Positions 1 through 8,894 are shown, counted from the first letter of the stretch. The stretch: 64,000 nt of DNA from an uncultured Eubacteriales bacterium (GCA_934630515.1 CAKTVV010000006.1:1-64000), one strand, 5' to 3'. A program made the numbers and translations. The notes: generated from the letters alone by a model not told the origin.

Positions 1-23
1 TTGTTCGGTGCTCCCTTTGGCAT

Positions 24-75
24 AAAAATCACCCCACTTGTTAGACATTATATCACTTTGTCTAACAAATGGGGT
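24..75 (-). terminator. intrinsic terminator after the spoIIP unit
   Basis: A 16-bp inverted repeat with one mismatch (arms 31-46 and 60-75, GTCTAACAAATGGGGT on one side) encloses a short loop. On the minus strand the hairpin is followed by GATTTTTATG. It lies downstream of the two minus-strand genes that follow, so it most likely ends their transcript. There is no T-run on the plus side. Confidence 0.6.
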
Positions 76-202
76 GCTGTTCATTACTGCCGGACGGCGT
101 TTCTTTCGACCCTTGCGCCACGTTTATTTCTGTGCGGTCATGCCGCCGGACTCCGACAGAGCGGGGCTGCCCATTTGCCGACAGCGAGGAGCTGCGCCCC
201 CT

Positions 203-565
203 TTACACCTGCCGGCGGCTGCCCATACCGGTGTCGCCGGACAGCCAGCCCTCGATCCAGTCCCACATCTGCTCCAGTCCGGCGCTCTCCTGCCGCAGCA
301 GCCAGCCAAGCCCCTGCACCGGGGCAGAGATCAGCGACGTCAGCCGTTCCCGCAGGGGGGCGGGCAGCGACCGTGCCGCTCCGTCAGCGATGCGGTACAG
401 CTGCAGGCGGCCCGCCTCCAGCGTATAGCCCACCGTCGGCTCCACCCGCCCATAGGCGGTCTTCTGCATATTGACCTCCGCCAGCAGGCACACGCCCACC
501 AGCCCCAGCACACACAGCGTCAGACAAAATCCGATAAAAAACCCACCGATCCGGCTGCGCTCCAT
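203..565 (-). CDS. small single-pass membrane protein downstream of spoIIP
   Basis: This 120-residue protein is not recognised as a named family. The ATG at 565 is chosen because GGAGGTG stands about seven bases upstream; longer readings overlap spoIIP out of frame and lack a site. Residues 5-28 form one hydrophobic membrane segment (GGFFIGFCLTLCVLGLVGVCLL), and the rest is probably extracytoplasmic, with a Trp-rich amphipathic C-terminal part. It follows spoIIP by 61 bases on the same strand and precedes a terminator, so co-transcription with spoIIP is likely. A sporulation role is inferred from position only. Confidence 0.6.
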   Translation of the reverse strand: MERSRIGGFFIGFCLTLCVLGLVGVCLLAEVNMQKTAYGRVEPTVGYTLEAGRLQLYRIADGAARSLPAPLRERLTSLISAPVQGLGWLLRQESAGLEQMWDWIEGWLSGDTGMGSRRQV

Positions 566-626
566 TCTGCACCACCTCCGCAACACGCTGCGGTTAGTAT
601 GCGCCGCCACGCCGGAAAATACCCGT

Positions 627-1940
627 CTATCGGAGCAGTTCCAGCAGCGTTTGCGCCAACAGCTCGCCGGAATATGCCGCCTCCGCCACGGTGTTGCCCT
701 CGCTTCCCACCTCCACCAGCAGATAGCCGGGGCAGACATTCTGATTATACCGGCTGGCGACGGTGGACAGCGGCCGCATCAGATCCGGCTCTATCGCCGT
801 CAGTGCCCGCTGCCATTGCGCCGCCAGCGCCAGATTCTGCCCGCAATTGGCATTGGGCAGCGCCTTGGTGCTGACCACCCCCACGACGATCATCATCTGC
901 GCCGCCTTTCTGCCGTTAACGACCACGGTGGGCTTGGTCAGGGTGCTGCCATCGGTGATCGCATCCCGGTGCAGATCCAGCACGATCTGTATGGAGGGAT
1001 ACTGCTGCAGATTTTTCGTCACTGTCTCTGCCGACCGGGTATAGGCGCCGCTGTATTGGGGGGAATCATGCACGGTGGTGTCGTGAATAACGCCGATCCC
1101 GCCCGCTGTCAGTGCTTTTGCCACCGCATCCCCCACGGCGCAGACATTCCGGCTGCCGTCGGCGGTGCGCTCCCGGTCGCCGGCGTTATAATATCCGGCA
1201 TCATACGTCATATACGCCTCGGTGGTGTGGGTATGGACGATCAGCACCTGCGGCTCGGTGGTGTTTTGCCATTTCCGGGGCAGCGGATCCCGCAGGGCAG
1301 CGGCAATATCCACGGCGGTGCCGCTGCGGTTCTTCACGGCGATCCCGTGGAGCAGCGTATCCCCCGCCGCCAGCTTACGCTCCACGATCTTGCCCCCGCT
1401 GCCGTCCTCCGCCGGAGCCGCCGGCGTTTCCGGGGCGGCAGCGCTTTCGGAAACGGACACGGCATTATCGGCGGCCTTTTCTCCGCCGCCCTCCTGCGCC
1501 GGGGTCGTCCCTGCCGGGATCACCGTCTCCGGCGGCTCCTCCAGCCGTTCCGCCAACAGCCGGACGGCATTCTCCGGCTGCCGCAGTCCGGCGGCTACCA
1601 GCGCCACCGTCCGGCGGGTCTGGGGGGTGCGCAGCAGCCCCACCGCCAGCACCGCCACCAACACGCCGCCGACGCAGCGCAGCACCCAGCCCCGCCGCTC
1701 AGAGGGCAGCCGCTCGGGCTTTCGGCGCACAGGCGTTGTGCGGGCAGAGCCTGCACGGAAAAATGCTGCCCGCAGAGTCTTAGCTCGGGGCGGTGTTTTC
1801 CCCGCCGGAGCCGCCCCCGGCGGCTCTGTCCGGGACAGCGTTGTGCCTGCCTCCGCCCGGGACGGCGGCGGGGTGGCGCTGTCTGCCGCCCTCCACGCCG
1901 TTTCCCGCCGTTCTGCGGATGTGTACCAGCCTGTCTCCAT
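627..1940 (-). CDS. spoIIP: stage II sporulation protein P (SpoIIP)
   Basis: SpoIIP is the peptidoglycan amidase/endopeptidase that works with SpoIID and SpoIIM to thin septal wall and drive engulfment of the forespore. The 437-residue protein has a Pro/Ala-rich cytoplasmic N-terminus, one membrane segment at about residues 87-104, a low-complexity linker, and a C-terminal catalytic domain. The domain shows HTHTTEAY (about 236-243), LDLHRDA (about 320-326) and the end motif EVGSEGNT, all typical of the family. The ATG at 1940 has GGGGAGG eight bases upstream; a GTG three codons earlier sits inside that site and is rejected. The N-terminal extension is longer than usual. A sigma-E-like promoter lies upstream. 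Confidence 0.93.
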   Translation of the reverse strand: METGWYTSAERRETAWRAADSATPPPSRAEAGTTLSRTEPPGAAPAGKTPPRAKTLRAAFFRAGSARTTPVRRKPERLPSERRGWVLRCVGGVLVAVLAVGLLRTPQTRRTVALVAAGLRQPENAVRLLAERLEEPPETVIPAGTTPAQEGGGEKAADNAVSVSESAAAPETPAAPAEDGSGGKIVERKLAAGDTLLHGIAVKNRSGTAVDIAAALRDPLPRKWQNTTEPQVLIVHTHTTEAYMTYDAGYYNAGDRERTADGSRNVCAVGDAVAKALTAGGIGVIHDTTVHDSPQYSGAYTRSAETVTKNLQQYPSIQIVLDLHRDAITDGSTLTKPTVVVNGRKAAQMMIVVGVVSTKALPNANCGQNLALAAQWQRALTAIEPDLMRPLSTVASRYNQNVCPGYLLVEVGSEGNTVAEAAYSGELLAQTLLELLR

Positions 1941-1994
1941 TATCTGCACCTCCCCGCCGTCTCGCTTACGGACAAACCCTGCGTTTCTTTTATC

Positions 1995-2023
1995 AATATA
2001 CGCTCACATCGGCGAAGATATGC
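1995..2023 (-). promoter_or_regulatory. candidate sigma-E (mother-cell) promoter for spoIIP
   Basis: On the minus strand GCATATC (2017-2023) is separated by 14 bases from CGTATATT (1995-2002). This resembles the sigma-E pattern of a G/T-CATA-type -35, a 14-base spacer and CATACAxT, with mismatches in the -10. spoIIP is a sigma-E gene in Bacillus, so both the position (55 bases before the start) and the pattern fit. No sigma-A promoter is apparent here. Confidence 0.4.
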
Positions 2024-2231
2024 ACGATCCCATGTTTTTGCTGCTTAATGGGGCGATCCCACCGTATATATTCCTTACACAAGACGAGGCTCACCGCTCC
2101 GACAGACCCTAGAACGGTCTCCCCGGCGGATCATCCGCCGCAAGCGGGGCACAAACGGTGTTATCCGTCGCTGCCGGAGCGATACCCGCCGGTTTTGTGC
2201 GTTTTCGGCTTTCGCCGGAGCTGCGCACAGC
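2024..2231. other. intergenic stretch without a recognisable gene
   Basis: The bases between the spoIIP promoter region and the terminator of the parA unit hold no credible reading frame. The open frames here lack ribosome sites and have low-complexity Arg-rich translations. The only structure seen is a short CGGCGGATCATCCGCCG hairpin near 2133-2150. Confidence 0.5.
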
Positions 2232-2272
2232 AAAAAAGCACCCCAAAGGGACACACAGTCCTTTCGGGGTGC
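2232..2272 (-). terminator. intrinsic terminator of the pbp-to-parA operon
   Basis: A 14-bp stem (2238-2251 with 2259-2272, GCACCCC...GGGGTGC) with a seven-base loop is followed on the minus strand by TTTTTT (2232-2237). It lies 26 bases after the stop codon of the last gene of the operon. Confidence 0.85.
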
Positions 2273-2298
2273 TCTTCGATGCAGACGATCCGTCCGGC

Positions 2299-2637
2299 TT
2301 ACAGCAGCCACACGGGCAGCTCCTGTCCCACAGCATAGCCGGGAGCAGCGGACTGCTTTTCCGCTGTTGCTTTCGATGCAGCCGGCTTTTTCGGCGCCGC
2401 TTTCTTGGCAGGGCTCTTTTTGGCGGCGGGCTTCTCCGCTGCCTTTTCCGTTGCCTTTTTTGCCGGCTTTTCTGCCGGTTTTTTAGCAGACGACCGTCCC
2501 GCCGTCTTTTTCGACGCCGTTTTCTTAGCCGCCGGCTTCTCCGCCGGTTTCTCTGCAGCGAGGGGCGCTGCCTTTTCCTCCGCCGGGGCGGCAGCCGCCT
2601 TGGCGGCTCGTTCCAGACTGTTCTTACCTACGGGCAT
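2299..2637 (-). CDS. Lys/Ala/Pro-rich histone H1-like protein coupled to parA
   Basis: This 112-residue protein starts at the ATG at 2637 behind a near-perfect AGGAGGTG, and its first 14 bases overlap the end of the parA-like gene, so the two are translationally coupled. Residues 10-95 are repeats of the AEKPAAKK/AKKPAEK type, as in histone H1 tails and the tails of some mycobacterial HU proteins. The fold is probably disordered and basic, able to bind DNA or RNA electrostatically. The last residues (YAVGQELPVWLL) are hydrophobic and quite unlike the rest, suggesting a docking peptide. No named family is recognised. The partnership with the ATPase is inferred from gene overlap. Confidence 0.75.
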   Translation of the reverse strand: MPVGKNSLERAAKAAAAPAEEKAAPLAAEKPAEKPAAKKTASKKTAGRSSAKKPAEKPAKKATEKAAEKPAAKKSPAKKAAPKKPAASKATAEKQSAAPGYAVGQELPVWLL

Positions 2638-3424
2638 ATGTATCCACCTCCTTTGCCAGTGCAGCATACTCCTGAGCGCTGCGGCTGGAGGGCTTATAAG
2701 CGCCCACCGGCCGGCTGCTGTCCTGCGCCCATTCCACCGAGCTATCCACCCGGATAACGGTCTCAAACACCGATACGCCCTCCATCCCGTGGAGGGTCTC
2801 CATAGTCTGCTTGAAGTAATTCTTCCGCACCGACACCTTAGTCAGCACAATACCCAGCAGAGACAGCGCCGGGTTCATCTGCCGCACAGTGGCGGTGAAT
2901 TCAAACATATTCGCCAGCCCGAACAGCCCCCACGGGCTTGCCTCCACCGGCAGAATGAGCCGGTCGGCGGCGCACAGCAGGTTCATCACCCAGCCGCCCA
3001 GAGTCGGCGGTGCGTCCAGCAGGATATAATCGTAGACCCCGCTCTCCCGCACCGGCGCCAGACAGTTTTTGAGGATCATTTCCCGCTGCCACTTGGTGAA
3101 CAGCTCATACTCGATGCCGCTCATGAGCGTGGAGGAGGGGATCAGATCCAGCCCCGCATAGGGGGTGGGGATGATGTAATCGGTGAGGGGCTTTTGCTCC
3201 CGGATGGCGCAATAGAGGTTCTTTTCGCTCTGCGCCATCGCCAGCACCTCCTCCTCCGGGAAAAAGGACAGGCTCAGATTCAGCTGCATATCGCCGTCCA
3301 CCAGCAGCACCCGCTTGCCCATCTGCGCCAGCGCATAGCCCACATTGGCGCAGGTGGTGGATTTGCCGCTGCCGCCCTTGTTGTTGGCAAAGCAGATGAC
3401 CAGAGTCTCTTTCTTATCCGCCAT
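2624..3424 (-). CDS. ParA/MinD-family ATPase
   Basis: This 266-residue cytoplasmic ATPase of the ParA/Soj group has the deviant Walker A motif KGGSGKST (about residues 16-23), a switch segment DGDMQLN (43-49), and the LLDAPPTLG motif of Walker B. Such proteins position DNA, chemoreceptors or other cargo by cycling on the nucleoid. No ParB or parS-like repeat is seen nearby, so plasmid partition is unlikely. AGGAGG lies ahead of the ATG. It follows aspartokinase by 19 bases and overlaps the histone-like gene downstream, which is the best candidate partner. Confidence 0.88.
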   Translation of the reverse strand: MADKKETLVICFANNKGGSGKSTTCANVGYALAQMGKRVLLVDGDMQLNLSLSFFPEEEVLAMAQSEKNLYCAIREQKPLTDYIIPTPYAGLDLIPSSTLMSGIEYELFTKWQREMILKNCLAPVRESGVYDYILLDAPPTLGGWVMNLLCAADRLILPVEASPWGLFGLANMFEFTATVRQMNPALSLLGIVLTKVSVRKNYFKQTMETLHGMEGVSVFETVIRVDSSVEWAQDSSRPVGAYKPSSRSAQEYAALAKEVDTYARR

Positions 3425-3443
3425 AGGGGGTTCCTCCTGCCGT

Positions 3444-4649
3444 TTATTTATCGAAGAAATACTTGTGTACCGCCGTCACCGCCCGGTCGGCGTCCGCCTT
3501 CGCCACCAGCACCGACACCCGGATCTCGCTGGAGGAGATCATCTGGATGTTGATGTTGGCATCGGACAGCGCCTCAAACATCCCGGCAGCGACCCCCTCA
3601 TGGGTCTCCATACCGGCACCCACAATGGAAATCTTCGCCACATCCGTTTCGCACCGCAGCTCCTTGGCGCCCATCATATCGCAGAATTCCTGCAGCGCCG
3701 CCACCGCCTCCTCGCCGCTGCGGGCCGGTACGGTGAACGCCAGATCCTTGGTGCCGTCCCGACCCACCGACTGGAGGATATTATCCACCGGGATATGCGC
3801 CTTTGCCACCCGGGAGAATACCTTAAACGCAATACCGGGGCTGTCCGGCAGCGCCACCACCGAGATCCGGGCTACGCTGTCGTCCTTTGCCACGCCTTTG
3901 ATGAGCATTTTTTCCATTTTCGTTACCTCCTTGACCTTGGTGCCGGGCGCATTCGTCATGCTGGACAGCACCTCCAGCTCCACACTGTATTTCTTTGCCA
4001 TCTCCACCGACCGGTTGTTCAGCACCTGCGCCCCGGAGGTCGCCAGCTCCAGCATCTCATCGTAGGTGATCTCCGGCAGCTTCAGCGCACCGGGTACCTT
4101 ACGGGGATCGGCGGTATACACACCCTCCACATCGGTGTAGATTTGGCATAGATCGGCATGCATGGCGGCAGCGATCGCCACTGCGCTGGTATCCGAGCCG
4201 CCCCGTCCCAGCGTGGTCACATCGTCGTATTTGTTCAGCCCCTGAAAACCTGCCACCACCACGATGCGCTTTTTATCCAGCTCCGCCCGGATGCGCTCCG
4301 GACGCACCCGCTTGATGCGGGCGGAGCTGTAGGCGCTGTTGGTGTCAAAGCCCGCCTGCCAGCCCAGCAGCGAGATAGCGGGAAATCCCAGCGTATCGAT
4401 CGCCATCGCCAGCAGCGAGATGGAGATCTGCTCCCCCGCTGCCATGAGCATATCCATCTCCCGCTTACTGCCCCGGGGATTCAGCTCCTCCGCCTTGGCG
4501 ATCAGATCGTCGGTGGTATCGCCCTGAGCGGACACCACCACCACCACGTCATTCCCCTGCTTATAGGTGTCGGTGACGATCTGCGCCACATGCATCACCC
4601 GTTTGGCGTCCGCTACAGAGCTGCCGCCGAATTTCTGTACTACTAACAT
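3444..4649 (-). CDS. lysC: aspartate kinase
   Basis: Aspartokinase phosphorylates L-aspartate in the first step of lysine, threonine and methionine synthesis. The 401-residue protein has the N-terminal VQKFGGSSV substrate motif, a kinase domain to about residue 245, and two C-terminal ACT domains (one beginning around DDSVARISV, one around KISIVGAGMETHEG) that normally bind lysine or threonine for feedback control. The start has GGAGATGGGGG ahead of it. A GCCGCC/GGCGGC hairpin (4670-4686) lies just upstream of the ribosome site. The 79-base leader is too short for a lysine riboswitch. It is in one unit with hom and the ACT-domain gene. Confidence 0.95.
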   Translation of the reverse strand: MLVVQKFGGSSVADAKRVMHVAQIVTDTYKQGNDVVVVVSAQGDTTDDLIAKAEELNPRGSKREMDMLMAAGEQISISLLAMAIDTLGFPAISLLGWQAGFDTNSAYSSARIKRVRPERIRAELDKKRIVVVAGFQGLNKYDDVTTLGRGGSDTSAVAIAAAMHADLCQIYTDVEGVYTADPRKVPGALKLPEITYDEMLELATSGAQVLNNRSVEMAKKYSVELEVLSSMTNAPGTKVKEVTKMEKMLIKGVAKDDSVARISVVALPDSPGIAFKVFSRVAKAHIPVDNILQSVGRDGTKDLAFTVPARSGEEAVAALQEFCDMMGAKELRCETDVAKISIVGAGMETHEGVAAGMFEALSDANINIQMISSSEIRVSVLVAKADADRAVTAVHKYFFDK

Positions 4650-4728
4650 CGTTCCCCCATCTCCAATCTGCCGCCGTAAGGGCGGCGGTCTGACCCGTCA
4701 CTTATATGTAGTTCATCCCACGGCCGGC

Positions 4729-5973
4729 TTATTCCTGCCGCCCGTAAAACCGCAGCGCCCGGGTCAGGGTCATACCGGTAAATTTGCCGATCTTCTCCAT
4801 CAGCAGGCATTCCGGCATACTGGGAGAGATAAACGCCACCTCGTTATCCGGAGCATCCGGCACCGACACCATCCGTACATCGCCGAACGCCCGTCCGATC
4901 TGCACCAGCGCCCCGGCGTCCTCCTGACAGGAGAACCGCAGCAGCATGGTGGCCGGTGCCAGCCGGTGATCCCGGACATAACCCGGCTCGCCGGGACCCC
5001 AAAACAGATACTTGCGGGCCTGCAGATGCTTCACCTCGTCGATCACATCCGCCACCACGGCGCTGGCGGTGGGCAGCTTGCCGGCGCCCCGGCCGACGAA
5101 CACCACATCGCCCACGCTGTCACCCCGCACCATGATCCCGTTATACACATCGTCCACGCCCGCCAGCAGATGCTCCCGGGGCAGGATCATGGGCGCTACC
5201 AGACAGAACAGATGCCCATCCTCGGTGCGGGTGACCCGCCCGATGAGCTTGATGACTCCGCCGCAGGCGGCGGCATACGCCACATCCGCCTCGGTGATGC
5301 CGGTGATGCCCTCGGTATAGACCTCGTCGGGATGGACGTGCTTTCCGAACGCCAGCGACGCCAGAATGGCGATCTTGCGGCAGGCGTCGGCGCCCTCCAC
5401 ATCCGCCGCCGGGTTGCGCTCCGCATAGCCCAGCTTCTGCGCCAGCGCCAGCGCCCCCTCAAAGGACATGCCCTCCCGGATCATCTTCGTGAGCATGAAA
5501 TTGGTGGTGCCGTTGAGGATCCCCGCCACCTCGAACACCTCGTTGGCAGCCAGGCACTGATCGATGGGGCGCAGAATGGGAATACCGCCCCCCACACTGG
5601 CTTCAAACAGGAAATTGAGGTTATGCTCCCGGGCGACCGCCAGCAGCTCGTCCCCCTTGGCGGCGACCAATTCCTTATTGGAGGTGACCACGCTCTTGCC
5701 CCGCTCCAGACACGCCTTGACATAGTCATAGGCGGGGTGCAGACCGCCCATGGTCTCCACCACGATGCGGATCTCCGGATCCTCTAAAATATCCTTGAAA
5801 TCGGTGGTGAACCGGTCGGCATAGGGCAGATCGGGGAAGGTGCGCAGATCCAGTATTCGCCGCACCTCGATCGCCTGTCCCGCCTTTACCCGGATGCCGG
5901 CGGCGTTATGGTGCAGCACCTCCGCCACACCGGAGCCGACCACACCGTGGCCTAAAATTGCAATTGAAATCAT
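4729..5973 (-). CDS. hom: homoserine dehydrogenase
   Basis: This enzyme reduces aspartate semialdehyde to homoserine using NAD(P)H, on the route to threonine and methionine. The 414-residue protein has a Rossmann start (ISIAILGHGVVGSGV), the NGTTNFML motif of the catalytic domain near residue 180 with the KLGYAERNP segment, and a C-terminal ACT-like regulatory part. The ATG at 5973 is preferred because AAAGGA is eight bases upstream; the ATG nine bases earlier lies inside that site. It is adjacent to lysC and the ACT-domain gene, a common clostridial arrangement. Confidence 0.95.
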   Translation of the reverse strand: MISIAILGHGVVGSGVAEVLHHNAAGIRVKAGQAIEVRRILDLRTFPDLPYADRFTTDFKDILEDPEIRIVVETMGGLHPAYDYVKACLERGKSVVTSNKELVAAKGDELLAVAREHNLNFLFEASVGGGIPILRPIDQCLAANEVFEVAGILNGTTNFMLTKMIREGMSFEGALALAQKLGYAERNPAADVEGADACRKIAILASLAFGKHVHPDEVYTEGITGITEADVAYAAACGGVIKLIGRVTRTEDGHLFCLVAPMILPREHLLAGVDDVYNGIMVRGDSVGDVVFVGRGAGKLPTASAVVADVIDEVKHLQARKYLFWGPGEPGYVRDHRLAPATMLLRFSCQEDAGALVQIGRAFGDVRMVSVPDAPDNEVAFISPSMPECLLMEKIGKFTGMTLTRALRFYGRQE

Positions 5974-6007
5974 GGGTTCCATCCTTTTTTCATACGCTCT
6001 GGGTCTG

Positions 6008-6490
6008 TTAACGTTCTTTCTGTTCCCGATCGGTGACGCCGTTGACCCGCTGGACGCCCTCGATCTGCTCCAGCTGGCTGAGAAACTCGCTCACCGGCAT
6101 CACCAGCTGGTCGATGCGGGCGGAGACAGAGGCATTCGCCACGCCTCCGGAGGGAATATTCTGATTCACGGTGAGAATGTTGGCGCCCGCCCGGGCAAAT
6201 CCATCCAGTACCCGGGAGATCACCCCCGGCGTGTGCCGCAGCATCAGATGCACCGTGATGGTGCGCCCCGCCGTGTCCTCGTCGTAAGGCAGCACCGCAT
6301 CCCGGTATTTATAAAATGCCGTGCGGGACAGTCCCACCGTCTTGACCGCCTCGGATACGGTGGCGGCGCCGCCGGTCTGCAGCAGCCGCTTGGCCTGCAG
6401 GGTGCGCAGCACCACCTCCGGCAGCACCTGGGTGTCCACCAAAACAAATTGCTTTTTTCCGCCGGTCGCAGCGGTATCCTGCCGTTTCAC
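6008..6490 (-). CDS. ACT domain-containing protein (PheB/UPF0735 type)
   Basis: This 160-residue regulatory protein is commonly found next to hom in Clostridia. It has an N-terminal helix-turn-helix-like segment (SEAVKTVGLSRTAFYKYRDAV, about residues 45-65) followed by an ACT domain (ITVHLMLRHTPGVISRVLDGFARAGANIL) expected to bind an amino acid. The start is a GTG at 6490 with GGAGGTG seven bases upstream; longer frames reach back into the pbp gene without a site. The stop codon of pbp lies four bases before this start, so the genes are probably coupled. The amino acid sensed is unknown. Confidence 0.85.
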   Translation of the reverse strand: MKRQDTAATGGKKQFVLVDTQVLPEVVLRTLQAKRLLQTGGAATVSEAVKTVGLSRTAFYKYRDAVLPYDEDTAGRTITVHLMLRHTPGVISRVLDGFARAGANILTVNQNIPSGGVANASVSARIDQLVMPVSEFLSQLEQIEGVQRVNGVTDREQKER

Positions 6491-6494
6491 GCCG

Positions 6495-8894
6495 TCACCT
6501 CCGGGTATCCTCGGCGGACTCTGCCGCCGCAGTCGTGGTGGCGGTCGTGGTCGGCTCCGCCTCGCCGGTGGTGGTCGTGGTGCCGGTGGCAGAGCCGGTC
6601 TCCGAAGTAGTAGTGCTGCCGGTGCTGCCGTCATCCGGCTCCGTTGTGGCGTCGGAGGTATCCTCCACATTCAGCGGATTGCCGGGATGGGCGGAGCACA
6701 GCGGCGGAATATTTACGGATTTATAGTAGCCGGTATCGGTGCCGGGGCAGGCGTCCGTCGCCAACTGTCCGGTGGCTGTGCAGTATTGCAGCGTTTTGAC
6801 CCCCTCCGGCGCCGTGAAGCCCTTGATCTCCAGATTCTTATGGAGCGCCTTCATCGCCAGATTCCACAGCCGCCGGGCATAGCCGGTCTGGGTGCCGATC
6901 ATCACCTGGTTATTGTCATAGCCAAACCAGCTCGCCGCCACGTAGTAGGCGGTACCGCCGGTGAAATACACGTCCCGGTTGCTTTCGGAGGTACCGGTCT
7001 TACCGTAGGTCTCCCAGCCGGGCCAGGACTTGGCGATATCCGCCGCCGTACCGTAGGTGGTGACCCGGTTCATCAGCCGCAGCATCACATAGCAGGTCTC
7101 CGCATCCAGCACCATGGTGGATTTCTTGCCGCCGGTGAGCAGGGTGGAGGTGGATTCGTCCTCGCCCTTTACCACCTTATAGTAGGTGAAGGGCTTATTG
7201 TAGAATCCGCCGCTGCCGTATACGCCATAGGCAGCCGCCATCTCCCGCACCGTCACGCCGTCGGTGAAGGCGCCCAGCGCCATGGGCGACAGCGCAATAT
7301 CCGTCTTGATGGAGCCGTTGACCGCCTTCGCCTCCACCAGCGTGGACAGCTGAAAGGTCTTGGTGGCGTAATCAAAGCTGCGCTGCGGGGTCAGCTCCTG
7401 CACCAAACGTGCCGCCACGGTGTTAAGGGATTTTTGCAGAGCCACCCCCAGCAGCACATCGCCGTTATCCGGGGTGGATTTCATATTGTAGTTATGGGGC
7501 CACTTGGTGCCATTGGACAGGGTGATGGGCGCATCCCGCACCATGGAAGAATAGTGCACAATGTTCTCTGCAATCGCCGGTCCGTAGGCGGACAGCGGCT
7601 TGATGGAGGAGCCGGGGGAACGGGTAGACTGGGTGGATCGGTTCAGCACCCGGTTCGCCGTTTTCTCTCCCCGGCCGCCGATGGTGGCGATCACCTTGCC
7701 GTCGTAATCCACGGCGAAGAAGCCCGTCTGGGGATCCTCGGTATCCTTTTCCCGATGGGTGGGATAGTTGTTTTCGTTGGCGTAGATCGCCTCCACCGAC
7801 TTTTGCAGGCTGGGATCCTCGGCGGAATAGATGCTGAGCCCTCCGTAATAGACCATGTTGGCGGCGTAGTTATAGGTGTAGCCGTACTCCTCCATCAGAT
7901 CCCGGATCACATCCTCCACCACCAGGTCCACATAGTAATCCTGCACCTGCTGATGGACGGCGCTGCTCTTAAAGACCAGCTCCTCGTTGACCGCCTGCAG
8001 ATATTCGTCCTTGGAGATCATGTCCAGCTCATACATCTTCGCCAGCACAATGCGCTGCCGCTGCCGCACATTCTCCGGATGGGCATACGGATCGTATTGA
8101 CTGGGGTTATTGGTGATGCTCACCAGCACGGCGCTCTCCGCCAGATCCAGCTCCTGCACCTCTTTGCCGAAATAATACCGGGCGCCGATGCCTACCCCCA
8201 CCAGATCGCTGGTGAGGGGCAGATTGTTCAGATACGCCTCCAGCACCTGCTGCTTGGTGGATTCGTTGCGCTCCAGCTCCACCGCCGCCAGAATTTCGTT
8301 GACCTTCCGCTTGATGCTGTGGCCCTTATTCTGGGTGGTGACCCGGATCAGCTGCTGAGTGATAGTGGAGCCGCCGTATTCCGTGTTGCCGATATGAAAC
8401 ACCCGGTTCACCACCAGGTTTACCATCGCCCCGGCGGTCCGTTTCCAGTCCACGCCGTCGTGCTCCCAGAACCGCTCATCCTCGATGGCGATGAGCGCAT
8501 TCTGCAAATGCACCGGGATCTCATTGAGATCCGTCCATACGGAATTGCCGCCCAGCAGGTTATGGTACGGCTCCCATTCCCCCGCCGCATTCTGCACATA
8601 AATGACCGAGCGGGTATCCATGGACATCTCGCCCAGCACCGGCAGATAGCTGTCGGCGTCGAAATGGTTCACCATATACACCACCAGCACGCTGCCCACG
8701 ATGCAGATGGAGATCACCCCCACCAGCACCATCGTCAGCACCAGCTGCCCCACCCGATGGAAGGAGCGCTTCCGCCGGGCCTTCATCTGGGGAGTGGGAT
8801 GGATGGCGTTTTTCGCCGCCTGCTTTGCCTTATCCGGAAGCTGCCGTACCCAGCGCTTGGCACCGGCGGCGGACAGCCCTCGTTTTTTCGCCAT
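6495..8894 (-). CDS. class A penicillin-binding protein (bifunctional transglycosylase/transpeptidase)
   Basis: This PBP1a-type enzyme polymerises lipid II and crosslinks peptidoglycan at the outer membrane face. The 799-residue protein has a basic cytoplasmic N-terminus, one membrane anchor (about residues 50-74), a GT51 domain with the EDERFWEHDGVDW motif (138-150) and GGSTITQQL, and a transpeptidase domain with the serine motif SSIKP, SLN and KTGTSE. The C-terminus is a Thr/Glu-rich disordered tail (TTTTSETGS...), typical of Gram-positive PBPs. AGGAGG precedes the ATG. It is the first gene of a leftward operon that continues into amino-acid genes, with a sigma-A promoter about 130 bases upstream. 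Confidence 0.95.
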   Translation of the reverse strand: MAKKRGLSAAGAKRWVRQLPDKAKQAAKNAIHPTPQMKARRKRSFHRVGQLVLTMVLVGVISICIVGSVLVVYMVNHFDADSYLPVLGEMSMDTRSVIYVQNAAGEWEPYHNLLGGNSVWTDLNEIPVHLQNALIAIEDERFWEHDGVDWKRTAGAMVNLVVNRVFHIGNTEYGGSTITQQLIRVTTQNKGHSIKRKVNEILAAVELERNESTKQQVLEAYLNNLPLTSDLVGVGIGARYYFGKEVQELDLAESAVLVSITNNPSQYDPYAHPENVRQRQRIVLAKMYELDMISKDEYLQAVNEELVFKSSAVHQQVQDYYVDLVVEDVIRDLMEEYGYTYNYAANMVYYGGLSIYSAEDPSLQKSVEAIYANENNYPTHREKDTEDPQTGFFAVDYDGKVIATIGGRGEKTANRVLNRSTQSTRSPGSSIKPLSAYGPAIAENIVHYSSMVRDAPITLSNGTKWPHNYNMKSTPDNGDVLLGVALQKSLNTVAARLVQELTPQRSFDYATKTFQLSTLVEAKAVNGSIKTDIALSPMALGAFTDGVTVREMAAAYGVYGSGGFYNKPFTYYKVVKGEDESTSTLLTGGKKSTMVLDAETCYVMLRLMNRVTTYGTAADIAKSWPGWETYGKTGTSESNRDVYFTGGTAYYVAASWFGYDNNQVMIGTQTGYARRLWNLAMKALHKNLEIKGFTAPEGVKTLQYCTATGQLATDACPGTDTGYYKSVNIPPLCSAHPGNPLNVEDTSDATTEPDDGSTGSTTTSETGSATGTTTTTGEAEPTTTATTTAAAESAEDTRR

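Noticed and set aside
24..75. Inverted repeat at the left edge as a mobile-element end
   Set aside because: It fits an intrinsic terminator on the minus strand, and no target duplication, transposase or second copy is seen.
2405..2640. Lys/Ala/Pro repeat as the tail of a real HU or histone H1 gene
   Set aside because: No globular HU or H1 domain precedes it; the ribosome site and overlap with parA show that it is a separate short protein.
4650..4728. Possible lysine riboswitch before lysC
   Set aside because: The hom-lysC gap is only 79 bases, far shorter than a lysine riboswitch, and shows just a short GC hairpin.
3345..5787. Long plus-strand frames opposite aspartokinase and homoserine dehydrogenase
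   Set aside because: Antisense to enzymes with complete active-site motifs; translations show no family features.
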